Assembly: GCA_006226265.1 (NCBI GenBank)
Contig: SBHH01000217.1
Span: forward strand, 1 to 6,274
DNA length: 6,274 nucleotides
Source of the DNA: Alphaproteobacteria bacterium
Lineage (GTDB): Bacteria; Pseudomonadota; Alphaproteobacteria; Sneathiellales; Sneathiellaceae
Direction of reading: 5' to 3'
Part shown: piece after piece, positions 1-6,205 of the stretch
How the letters are laid out: every line of letters starts with the position of its first letter
How positions within the stretch are numbered: the first letter of the stretch is position 1
Made by a program: the position numbers and the translations under genes
The notes under the pieces: generated by a model
What the model was told of the DNA's origin: nothing
Databases searched by the model: none
What the model saw: only the letters and a program-made list of their open reading frames with translations

Positions 1-1660
1 CTCCCGCCTTCTTGCCGGAGCAGCGGCAGGAGGCTTCGGGATCGGAGTTTTTCGACATGCCGATGCCCTGCATGCATTCTTTATACTCCTCCGCCTCGAA
101 CCCGTCGGCCCGCTTGCAGGTCTTCATCCTGTAGAGGTCAGACGCGACGCTTTGCGCGATGATATGCCGGGTTTCCTTGCTCCAGCTACTCCGGTTTTCA
201 AGGGCGGCGTAGCGCTCATTCGCCTCATCCAGCTTGCGCTGGCCATAGTCCGCCATCTGCTGCTTTTTCTTATCGTCATATTTCGGATTGGTTTGGGCCT
301 TCTCAATAAAATCGGTCCAGCGCGCCTTGTCCTTGGCGAGCTTCTCAAGCCGCTTTTTCTGCTCTGTATTCGCCATGTCATCGGCCTCCGCGCCGATACA
401 GCCGCAGGAATAATAGGTCGCGCTGGTGCCCTTGCCCTGTGTGCAGTTTTTATAGACCTCCTGACCGACGGGGGAGAGGCTCGCCATGGTCGAGGCCTGC
501 GCCTTTTTCTTGGCGGCCTCATTGGCGGCCACCTCCTCGGGGGTGGGGAGCTTCGCCGCAGCCTTGACCGGCGCCGGTGGCGGGGTCATGAAATGCACCC
601 ATTCCTTGCTGTATTCAAAGGGTTCGAACCCATCAAGCCGGAATTCAAAGTCGCCGCCGTTTTTAACCCGCTCAAAAAGCTTCGCGACAGCGGCGTCTTC
701 CGCCAGAAAGTTCAGCGTCGTAGAGCCGCCTTGCGAGATATTTTTGGCGTAAATATCCACACCATCGAACCGGATCATGATTTTCGAAGGCGGATCATAG
801 CTGTCGGTTTTGCGGAATTTCCCATTGAGCAACGACTGTATGCTTTCTGCATTCGGATTGGTCCGTTTGAAATGACCGGCATTCAGTTTTACGAGGAGTG
901 TGATCCTGCCATTCGCATCCGGGCCTATCCGTCCCCAAAATTTTGAATCGGGCTTTTCCCGGACTAAACGCCAGTTATCGGCAAATGGTTGACCCGCCGT
1001 ATCAAAGGGCCCTGCCGTGTCATAGGACTGGTCCGTCGCCTTTTTCGGCCCAGGCTTTGCGGCGGGTTTTGCTGTAGTCATTGCCGCTGTTTGTTTCTTG
1101 GCGTTTTCCTCCGCCGCTTCCTGCGCCAGGATTTCATTCTTCTCCGAGACCGCCGTGCCAAGCGGCGTCGGCGCGGCCTTCAGTTCGCTGAGAAGGCTCT
1201 CGCTCACATCGCCATTTTGCGAAAGATTGTGACCCTCCTGAAAGGCAAGGATGGCTTTTTTCGTATTCGGGCCATAGTCGCCATCGACGCCGACGCTGTA
1301 TTTCAGGCGCTTCAGTTCCTTCTGCGTGGCCATGACAAGGGCTTTGTCGTTATTGCCTGCCTTGGCGGAGGCGGGGCTGGTAACGGTCGGCGCGGCGGGC
1401 TTGGCGACCGATTGCGTTTCAGGTGCCGTCGGCTTGGCGGGGGTGGCTGTGACCGGCGTCTTCGTTGCCTGTCCCTCGCCATCGGAAGTGGTGGGCGCGG
1501 TGGGTTCCGCGTTATCAATGATCTCGCCCGCCTTGTCGGTCAGATCCTTGGCTGTGTCCTTCAGCTTGTCGAGCCATCCGGCATGGGCGGTCGCGGGCAG
1601 GCTCATTGCACCAAACAAAATTGCGATGGAGAGGATAAAGAGAGGGGCAGGTCGTGTCAT
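1..1660 (-). CDS. Secreted peptidoglycan-binding-domain protein with duplicated Cys modules (partial, 3' end outside window)
   Basis: Reading leftward from the ATG at 1660-1658 the frame stays open for 553 codons to the window edge, so the C-terminus is missing. Residues 1-27 form a signal peptide: short basic N-terminus, hydrophobic core FILSIAILFGAMSL, and an ATAHA|GW type I cleavage site. An amphipathic helix (about 28-50) and a Thr/Pro/Ala-rich linker (about 52-104) follow. Residues 109-160 match a PG_binding_1 domain, with the hallmarks VDGDYGPNTKKAI and FQEG. A second Ala/Lys/Pro linker leads to an apparently beta-rich domain (about 228-358) that I do not recognise. After a further linker, residues 403-421 and 526-547 carry two similar cysteine modules (YKxCxQGxG then CxC), separated by a charged helical stretch. 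The likely location is the periplasm, bound to the cell wall; no catalytic domain is visible in the part present. A GGAAGG ribosome-binding site lies 9 bases before the ATG, at 1670-1675. Confidence is high for the gene and the PG-binding domain; the biological role is unknown. Confidence 0.9.
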   Translation of the reverse strand, partial: MTRPAPLFILSIAILFGAMSLPATAHAGWLDKLKDTAKDLTDKAGEIIDNAEPTAPTTSDGEGQATKTPVTATPAKPTAPETQSVAKPAAPTVTSPASAKAGNNDKALVMATQKELKRLKYSVGVDGDYGPNTKKAILAFQEGHNLSQNGDVSESLLSELKAAPTPLGTAVSEKNEILAQEAAEENAKKQTAAMTTAKPAAKPGPKKATDQSYDTAGPFDTAGQPFADNWRLVREKPDSKFWGRIGPDANGRITLLVKLNAGHFKRTNPNAESIQSLLNGKFRKTDSYDPPSKIMIRFDGVDIYAKNISQGGSTTLNFLAEDAAVAKLFERVKNGGDFEFRLDGFEPFEYSKEWVHFMTPPPAPVKAAAKLPTPEEVAANEAAKKKAQASTMASLSPVGQEVYKNCTQGKGTSATYYSCGCIGAEADDMANTEQKKRLEKLAKDKARWTDFIEKAQTNPKYDDKKKQQMADYGQRKLDEANERYAALENRSSWSKETRHIIAQSVASDLYRMKTCKRADGFEAEEYKECMQGIGMSKNSDPEASCRCSGKKAG

Positions 1661-1730
1661 CTGGCAGGGCCTTCCGTCCGGCTTCCCGGCGGCGGGGAGG
1701 CCGTTATGTAAGTTATATCTTATTCAGTTA

Positions 1731-1758
1731 ATCCTACAGGGCTCTGCGCGAATGTAAA
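1731..1758 (-). promoter_or_regulatory. Possible sigma70-type promoter for the peptidoglycan-binding gene
   Basis: In - strand sense, TTTACA (1758-1753, five of six to consensus) is followed after 16 bases by TAGGAT (1736-1731, four of six). This would start transcription about 65 bases upstream of the ATG at 1660. A second AT-rich box, TATAAC, lies just downstream at 1717-1712 but lacks a convincing -35 partner. The call rests on motif matching only. Confidence 0.4.
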
Positions 1759-1820
1759 GAGCGGGAATGCGCGTTTTGCGCTCTGAATTCCGGTATTGAT
1801 CCTGCGCCTTTGCGTCAGGG

Positions 1821-1874
1821 GGCACCCGCCGGAGGGGGCAGGTGGATATTTTTCCGGGCTGCCCGGCGGGTGCC
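1821..1874. repeat. Perfect 12-bp inverted repeat with 30-base loop
   Basis: The arms are ggcacccgccgg (1821-1832) and ccggcgggtgcc (1863-1874), exact reverse complements. Inside the loop a shorter pairing, gggca with tgccc (1836-1840 and 1860-1864), competes with the inner part of the main stem. Neither side is followed by a T-run, so it is unlikely to be an intrinsic terminator. It lies about 60-120 bases upstream of the promoter candidate of the leftward gene. It could be a REP-like palindrome, a structured RNA element or a protein-binding dyad; the sequence does not decide between these. Confidence 0.6.
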
Positions 1875-1948
1875 TCAGTCCGCCATCGGATACTATATGA
1901 TTGATCTGCAAAGCAAAGCCGGGCGGTATGACCGGCATATGCGAAATC

Positions 1949-1977
1949 TTGCATGTTGGCTGGATTTGTGATAAAAT
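1949..1977 (+). promoter_or_regulatory. Possible rightward extended -10 promoter
   Basis: TGATAAAAT (1969-1977) has the TGn extension and a five-of-six -10 box. A weak -35 box, TTGCAT (1949-1954, three of six), lies 17 bases upstream. There is no credible + strand ORF downstream for several hundred bases, so if active it would transcribe the hairpin-rich spacer. Motif-based and low confidence. Confidence 0.25.
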
Positions 1978-2393
1978 AATTGCCGTTGGTTAAGCCGTCC
2001 TGCGGCTGCTTTGGTCCGGAACAGCCGGGCAAGAAAGAGGGTGAAAAGACCGGCCGCCCGACTTTTCCGACAGAAATAGCGTTGCCGGTGCAAGGCGGCC
2101 AAAAGGGTCGCGAAAACCGTCGGGGCTGGGGCGAATTCTAGAGGACGCTCTCTGATATGAGCGCCTTGCGGTAATCGAGAAGTCCTGCTTCGAGAAACGG
2201 ATCCGGCACGCCGCAAAGCCGCTGTGAGCGGTGACCCTGTTTTGATAACCGCAATGGCATGTCGGGAAAGCGAACGGGGTCCGTGGTAGCTCCGGCTTCT
2301 TTGACGCCCAGGTGAGACCCCTCGGACGAAATTTTCTGCGCCCGGATTTTCCGTTGAACGTCCCGGCCTGTCCGCCGCGTCTCATTCTCAAGG

Positions 2394-2570
2394 TCAATGA
2401 AACAGCTGGAAAAGAAGCGCCGCCACGACGAAAAGGCCGAGCCACAGCACAATGTTGCGGAGCAGGCCGGTGCGCGTCCAACCCCGTGAGTAATAGATAA
2501 ACCCCGGTATAATGAACAGAAGCAAAACGGCAACCAGACCGACGAGCCGGATCATTTCTCCCTGTTCCAT
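2394..2570 (-). CDS. Small membrane protein, 58 residues, two predicted transmembrane helices
   Basis: This leftward frame runs from ATG 2570-2568 to TGA 2396-2394. An AAGGGA ribosome-binding site lies at 2578-2573, a little close to the start; a second in-frame ATG at codon 6 (2555) also has a GGGAGA just before it. The product starts MEQGEMIRLV and has two hydrophobic segments, about residues 7-27 (ending IIPGFIYY) and 37-56 (IVLWLGLFVVAALLFQL), joined by a short basic loop with SRGWTRTGLLRN, so it should sit in the inner membrane. The pattern resembles, from memory, the N-terminal double-membrane segment of alphaproteobacterial retropepsin-like aspartic proteases (TIGR02281-like), but a stop follows the second helix and I see no DTGA-type active-site motif downstream. 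It may be a free-standing small protein or the 5' remnant of a longer gene. It is transcribed away from the yfgM operon. Function unknown. Confidence 0.6.
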   Translation of the reverse strand: MEQGEMIRLVGLVAVLLLFIIPGFIYYSRGWTRTGLLRNIVLWLGLFVVAALLFQLFH

Positions 2571-2619
2571 GGTCCCTTCTTTCCGTCCATTTTCTGCCCC
2601 AATTGGCGTGTAAGGGCTG

Positions 2620-2642
2620 TTTGTATCCTGAAAAAATACAAA
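2620..2642. promoter_or_regulatory. Possible operator dyad TTTGTAT-N9-ATACAAA
   Basis: A perfect 7-bp inverted repeat (2620-2626 and 2636-2642) with a 9-base spacer lies between the small membrane-protein gene and the yfgM operon. The AT-rich arms and roughly two-turn centre spacing suit a dimeric helix-turn-helix repressor site. It could equally be an RNA hairpin in the leader of the leftward gene. No regulator gene is present in the window to pair with it. Confidence 0.25.
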
Positions 2643-2676
2643 AAAGCCGGGGGCGGGGTCAAATATTCCGGCTTTT
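2631..2676 (-). terminator. Intrinsic-terminator-like hairpin, leftward sense
   Basis: The 9-bp arms aaaagccgg (2642-2650) and ccggctttt (2668-2676) are exact reverse complements with a 17-base loop. Read on the - strand, the stem runs into TTTTTTGTATTTTTT, a good terminator tail; on the + strand only four T residues follow. No leftward gene lies upstream within the window, so it would either stop antisense transcription coming from the operon side or act as an attenuator in the leader of the 58-residue protein, whose ATG lies about 60 bases beyond the tail. Confidence 0.5.
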
Positions 2677-2690
2677 CCGGTGACAACAAG

Positions 2691-2717
2691 TTGCCTAAAG
2701 GGCGCGGGCAGTCTAAT
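2691..2717 (+). promoter_or_regulatory. Weak candidate promoter for the yfgM-bamB-der operon
   Basis: TTGCCT (2691-2696) and TCTAAT (2712-2717, five of six to the -10 consensus) are separated by 15 bases, shorter than ideal. This is the best match between the hairpin at 2642-2676 and the GTG start at 2754. Position is plausible, motif strength is modest. Confidence 0.25.
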
Positions 2718-2753
2718 TTGGCGTCAGATTTTTGAGAGAGACCGGAGTTTTCT

Positions 2754-3401
2754 GTGGCCGATATTTTCAATGAAGTGGACGAGGAAGTCCGCAAGGACAA
2801 ATCCCTGGCGCTTTGGAACGCCTATGGCAAATATCTCATTGCGCTGGTGGTGCTGATTGTTGCGGGGACGGCGGCCTGGGCGGGCTGGCAGAAATATCAG
2901 GCCTCCCGTTCGGTGACCGACAGTGCGGCCTTCGAAAAGGCGACCCGGCTGGTCGATGACAAGAAATATGCCGATGCGGCGGCGGATTTTTCCGCCCTCG
3001 CCAAAGACGGCAGCAAGGGCTATGCCGCGCTTGCCGCCCTTCGTGAAGCCGCCGCGCTGCAGGAAGAAGGCAAGGGGGATGAGGCGCTTAAAGTTTATGA
3101 TGCCCTCGCCGCCGACAGCTCCGCGCCCGAAGAATTTTCAAGCCTCGCCGATCTCCTCGCCGGCTATTATCTCATCAATAACGGCAGTACGGATGAGGTG
3201 CGCAAGCGTGTCGGGAAAATCGCCGAACCGGGCGGGGTCTGGAGCGCGGCCGCAAGCGAGCTTGTCGCGCTCAGCTATTTGAAGGACGGGGACAGGAAAA
3301 AGGCCAAGCAGCTTCTGACCGAACTCCATGAGGATGCGGGCATCCCCGCCGGGATCAAGGAACGGGTGGGTCAGCTTCTCGATACGCTGAAGGACGTTTG
3401 A
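2754..3401 (+). CDS. YfgM-like membrane-anchored TPR-fold protein
   Basis: 215 residues starting at GTG, with GGAG at 2744-2747 placed 6 bases upstream; the N-terminus ADIFNEVDEEVRKDK directly from this start is typical of the family. A cytoplasmic acidic and basic segment (1-26) precedes one transmembrane helix (about 27-45, LIALVVLIVAGTAAW), giving an N-in, C-out topology. The periplasmic part (about 50-215) is a run of alanine-rich paired helices of the TPR type (about 58-82, 88-120, 127-141, 164-193). E. coli YfgM is of comparable size and works with the PpiD-SecYEG periplasmic chaperone network; that role is inferred here from family and location. Its stop codon is 2 bases from the bamB ATG and der follows, the same gene order as in gammaproteobacteria. 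Confident in family, moderate for function. Confidence 0.88.
   Translation: MADIFNEVDEEVRKDKSLALWNAYGKYLIALVVLIVAGTAAWAGWQKYQASRSVTDSAAFEKATRLVDDKKYADAAADFSALAKDGSKGYAALAALREAAALQEEGKGDEALKVYDALAADSSAPEEFSSLADLLAGYYLINNGSTDEVRKRVGKIAEPGGVWSAAASELVALSYLKDGDRKKAKQLLTELHEDAGIPAGIKERVGQLLDTLKDV
3390..3394 (+). promoter_or_regulatory. Ribosome-binding site deciding the bamB start
   Basis: AAGGA inside the last codons of the yfgM-like gene lies 9 bases before the ATG at 3404. The alternative TTG at 3398 would leave only 3 bases and overlap the preceding stop codon. The alternative ATG at 3434, although it gives a tidier signal peptide, has only weak GC-rich sequence ahead of it. Confidence 0.6.
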
Positions 3402-3403
3402 AA

Positions 3404-4756
3404 ATGCGGGTGGGGGAAAGCCGGTTTCGCGGGATGCCGCGCCGCGTCGGCCGTTTGGGCCTGGCGCTTGCGCTTGGGACGATGCTTGCGGGCTGTTCCT
3501 GGTTCGGCTCGTCGGAAGATCCGCCGCTCCCCGGCGAACGGATTTCCGTTCTCTCCCTCGAACAGACGCTCGAAGCCGATGCGGGCATCAAGGATCTCGA
3601 TGTCCGGCTGCCCGCGCCTTATGAAAACGACAACTGGCCGCAGTCGGGCGGCGTCCCCTCCCATGCCATGTATCACCTCAAGCTCGGCGAGGATCTGAAG
3701 GAGGCCTGGCGCGTCGATATCGGCGACGGTTCGGATGACGAGAACCGCATGTTCTCCTCCCCCGTCGTTGCGAACGGCCATGTCTATGTGATGGACGCGA
3801 GCGCGACCGTCTCCGCCTATGACGTGAAGGACGGCAAGGAGCTTTGGTCGGTCGATCTCACGCCCGAGGATGAGGACGAGGGCAATATCGGCGGCGGCGT
3901 TTCCTTCGAATATGGCCATGTCTATGCCACGACCTCCTATGGCGATGTGGTGGCCCTTGATGCCGATACGGGCAAGATCCTCTGGAAGACGACGATCGAT
4001 GTGCCCTTCCGCGCGGCGCCGACGGTTGCCGATCACCAGGTTTTCGGCATCACCTTCGATAGCCGCGTCTTCGCCTTCGATGCGGCGACGGGCAAGATCA
4101 ACTGGAACTTCGAAGGCGGGGTCGAGACGACGGGCCTTCTCGGTGCGGCAAGCCCGGCCTATGCCAACGACACGCTGGTCGTGCCTTTCTCCAACGGCGA
4201 GATTTACGCCCTTCGCACCGCCAACGGGCAGCAGGCCTGGAGCGAGCAGCTCGTCCGCCGCCGCCTTTACAGCTCCCTGACCTCCCTGACCGACATCAAC
4301 GCCTTTCCCGTGATCGACCGTGGCATCGTCTATGCGGCGAGCTATTCGGGGCGCATGGTGGCGGTCGATCTCCGCTCCGGCAACCGGCTCTGGGACCGGG
4401 AAATCGCCACCCTGCAGACCCCCTGGGTCGCGGGCGATTTCCTCTATGTCATCTCGACCGACGGAGAGCTTGTCTGCATCTCGCGGAAAAACGGCCTGAT
4501 CCGCTGGGTCCGCCAGCTTGGCAAATTCGACGATCCGGAGGATAAATCGGGCCTCATTCTCTGGTCCGGGCCTGTCCTCGCAAGTGATCGATTGATTCTC
4601 GTGAACAATTACGGTATGGCAGTGTCGGTTTCGCCCTATGACGGCAGAATTCTCGGCCGGATGGAACTTTCGGATAATGCCTCCATCCCGCCGGTCGTCG
4701 CCGGGGACACGCTTTACATTTTAACGGACAATGCCGAACTGGTGGCATTGCGCTGA
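3404..4756 (+). CDS. bamB: Outer membrane protein assembly factor BamB (lipoprotein)
   Basis: 450 residues from the ATG at 3404. BamB is an outer-membrane lipoprotein of the BAM complex that binds BamA and helps insert beta-barrel proteins. The N-terminus is basic, followed by a hydrophobic stretch (about 15-28) and a lipobox LAGC with the lipidated Cys at residue 31; residue +2 is Ser, not Asp, which fits outer-membrane sorting. A linker containing LPGERISVL and WPQSGG precedes an eight-bladed PQQ-type beta-propeller. Repeats of the form D-x-x-x-G-x-x-x-W are visible, for example AYDVKDGKELW (138-148), ALDADTGKILW (184-194), AFDAATGKINW (224-234), ALRTANGQQAW (269-279), AVDLRSGNRLW (320-330) and ISRKNGLIRW (359-368). 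It is longer than E. coli BamB (392 residues), mainly at the N-terminus, as seen in alphaproteobacteria. It is co-transcribed with the yfgM-like gene (2-base gap) and der (14-base gap). Confidence 0.95.
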   Translation: MRVGESRFRGMPRRVGRLGLALALGTMLAGCSWFGSSEDPPLPGERISVLSLEQTLEADAGIKDLDVRLPAPYENDNWPQSGGVPSHAMYHLKLGEDLKEAWRVDIGDGSDDENRMFSSPVVANGHVYVMDASATVSAYDVKDGKELWSVDLTPEDEDEGNIGGGVSFEYGHVYATTSYGDVVALDADTGKILWKTTIDVPFRAAPTVADHQVFGITFDSRVFAFDAATGKINWNFEGGVETTGLLGAASPAYANDTLVVPFSNGEIYALRTANGQQAWSEQLVRRRLYSSLTSLTDINAFPVIDRGIVYAASYSGRMVAVDLRSGNRLWDREIATLQTPWVAGDFLYVISTDGELVCISRKNGLIRWVRQLGKFDDPEDKSGLILWSGPVLASDRLILVNNYGMAVSVSPYDGRILGRMELSDNASIPPVVAGDTLYILTDNAELVALR

Positions 4757-4770
4757 CATAGCAGAAACGA

Positions 4771-6183
4771 ATGTCTTTTACTGTTGCCATCATTGGCCGG
4801 CCGAACGTCGGCAAATCCACGCTGTTCAACCGACTGGTGGGGAAGAAGCTGGCGCTTGTCGATGACACGCCGGGCGTCACCCGCGACCGGCGCGAGGGGG
4901 ACGCGCGCATCGGCAACCTCAAATTCCGCGTGATCGATACGGCGGGCCTTGAAGAAAGCTTCGATGACAGCCTGGAGGCCCGGATGCGCCGCCAGACCGA
5001 ACGCGCGCTAGCCGAGGCGGATGTCGTCCTCATGCTCGTGGATGCGCGCTCCGGCATCACGCCGATGGACAAGCATTTCGCCAACTGGCTCCGGAAGTCG
5101 CCGGTGCCCGTCCGCCTCATCGCCAATAAATGCGAGGGCAAGGCCGGCGCCCCCGGCCTGATGGAGGCGTTCGGCCTCGGCCTCGGCGATCCCGTGCCCC
5201 TCTCCGCCGAGCATGGGGAGGGGATGAGCGAGCTTTTCGACATCCTGCTGCCCTTCGAAAAAGAGGAACCGACGGACGACGCGCCTGAAACCGCGCCCCG
5301 CGACTGGAGCGCGGATGAGGAGCTCACCGAGGAAGAGATCGCCGCGCTGGAGGCGGAGGAAAACAAGCGCCCGCTGCAGCTCGCCATCGTCGGGCGGCCG
5401 AATGCGGGCAAATCGACCCTCGTCAATACCCTGATTGGGGAGGACCGGATGCTGACCGGGCCCGAGGCCGGGGTCACCCGCGACGCCATTGCCATTGAAT
5501 GGGAATTTGAAGGCCGCGCCATCCGCCTTGTCGATACGGCGGGGCTCCGCCGGAAATCACGGGTGCAGAAGAAGCTTGAAAAGCTCTCGGTCGCCGACAG
5601 CCTCCGCGTTATCCGCATGGCGGAGGTGGTGGTTCTCATGGTCGATGCCGTGGAAACTTTCGACAAGCAAGACCTCACCATCGCCTCCCATGTGATCGAG
5701 GAGGGGCGCGCCCTCCTGATCGCCGTGAATAAATGGGATGCGGTGACGGACCGTCAGGCGGCGCTCAAACTGATCCGCGACCGGCTTTCCATTTCGCTGC
5801 CGCAAGTGCGCGGCATTCCCGTCGTTCCGCTCTCGGCCCTCACGGGACGGGGCGTCGACAAGCTGCTCCCGAAGGTTCTCGAAATCCACAAGCTCTGGAA
5901 CACCCGCATCCCGACGGCGAAGCTCAACCGCTGGCTCGAAATTATGCTGATGCAGCATCCGCCGCCGATGGCCAAGGGCCGCCGCCTTAAAATCCGCTAT
6001 ATGACGCAGGTGAAATCCCGCCCGCCGACCTTCTCGCTTTTCATGTCGTCGCGCGGCGAACTCCCGGAAAGCTATATCCGCTATCTGGTGAACGGCCTTC
6101 GCGAGGATTTCAAACTCCCCGCCGTCCCCATCCGCCTCTTCCCGAGAACGGGCAAGAACCCTTATGCGGAGAAGAAGGGGTAG
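4771..6183 (+). CDS. der: Ribosome assembly GTPase Der (EngA)
   Basis: 470 residues, full length for the family. Der has two consecutive GTPase domains and a C-terminal KH-like domain and is needed for 50S subunit maturation. Domain 1: G1 GRPNVGKS (9-16), G2 Thr in PGVTRDR (37), G3 DTAG (56-59), G4 NKCE (119-122), G5-like SAEHG (145-149). An acidic linker (about 163-199, rich in Glu/Asp/Ala) joins domain 2: GRPNAGKS (208-215), GVTRDA (234-239), DTAG (255-258) followed by LRRKSRV, NKWD (320-323), SALTG (355-359). The KH-like domain covers about 375-458, with LKIRYMTQ and the usual [12 protein letters not shown] ending near the C-terminus. The first G4 has Glu where many bacteria have Asp. No strong Shine-Dalgarno precedes the ATG (only gcagaaacga), so translation may be coupled to bamB, which ends 14 bases upstream. 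Confidence 0.97.
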   Translation: MSFTVAIIGRPNVGKSTLFNRLVGKKLALVDDTPGVTRDRREGDARIGNLKFRVIDTAGLEESFDDSLEARMRRQTERALAEADVVLMLVDARSGITPMDKHFANWLRKSPVPVRLIANKCEGKAGAPGLMEAFGLGLGDPVPLSAEHGEGMSELFDILLPFEKEEPTDDAPETAPRDWSADEELTEEEIAALEAEENKRPLQLAIVGRPNAGKSTLVNTLIGEDRMLTGPEAGVTRDAIAIEWEFEGRAIRLVDTAGLRRKSRVQKKLEKLSVADSLRVIRMAEVVVLMVDAVETFDKQDLTIASHVIEEGRALLIAVNKWDAVTDRQAALKLIRDRLSISLPQVRGIPVVPLSALTGRGVDKLLPKVLEIHKLWNTRIPTAKLNRWLEIMLMQHPPPMAKGRRLKIRYMTQVKSRPPTFSLFMSSRGELPESYIRYLVNGLREDFKLPAVPIRLFPRTGKNPYAEKKG

Positions 6184-6184
6184 G

Positions 6185-6205
6185 GGCAATCTTATTGCCA
6201 TTTTG
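6185..6205 (+). terminator. Short hairpin after der, possible intrinsic terminator
   Basis: ggcaat (6185-6190) and attgcc (6194-6199) form a perfect 6-bp stem with a CTT loop, starting 2 bases after the der stop codon, followed by ATTTTGTG. The stem is short and the T-run interrupted, so efficiency is uncertain. The AT-rich sequence beyond it to the window end shows no gene on either strand, which supports the operon ending here. Confidence 0.45.

Larger units (their letters stand above)
1661..2393. other. Non-coding spacer, about 730 bases, rich in inverted repeats
   Basis: I find no convincing gene here. The open frames on both strands have arginine/proline/serine-rich products, lack good ribosome-binding sites and overlap one another, as expected for GC-rich non-coding DNA. 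What can be seen is a leftward promoter candidate near 1731-1758, a perfect 12-bp inverted repeat (1821-1874), a rightward extended -10 candidate (1949-1977), and several short dyads: agccg/cggct at 1993-1997 and 2003-2007, cgctc/gagcg around 2146-2163, ttgcggt/accgcaa at 2166-2172 and 2248-2254 enclosing ccgct/agcgg at 2219-2231, and ggggtc/gacccc at 2276-2281 and 2316-2321. The stretch could hold a small RNA or remains of a decayed gene, but neither is established. I saw no tRNA, SRP RNA, RNase P RNA or tmRNA signature. Confidence 0.6.

Noticed and set aside
152..946. Long + strand open frame of 264 codons opposite the left gene
   Set aside because: It is antisense to the peptidoglycan-binding protein gene, whose opposite frame has a signal peptide, a recognisable domain and a ribosome-binding site. 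The + strand product has no recognisable motif.
989..1711. + strand open frame of 240 codons, rich in Arg, Gly and Cys
   Set aside because: It is a shadow of the 5' half of the leftward gene; its composition is typical of reverse-complemented Ala/Pro/Lys linkers.
1990..2533. Overlapping - strand frames of 131 and 163 codons in the spacer
   Set aside because: Both overlap the better-supported 58-residue gene in other frames, have Arg/Ser/Cys-rich products and lack a known domain. The possibility that they are decayed coding sequence is kept in the spacer entry.
3398..3403. TTG start for bamB two codons upstream
   Set aside because: The ribosome-binding site AAGGA would be only 3 bases away, while the ATG at 3404 has a 9-base spacing and a commoner start codon.
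3371..4036. - strand open frame of 221 codons antisense to bamB
   Set aside because: Shadow of the beta-propeller gene; no ribosome-binding site or motif of its own.
4554..5681. - strand open frame of 375 codons antisense to bamB and der
   Set aside because: The product is Ser/Arg-rich low-complexity sequence, and both opposite genes have complete family motifs. It is a GC-rich shadow frame.
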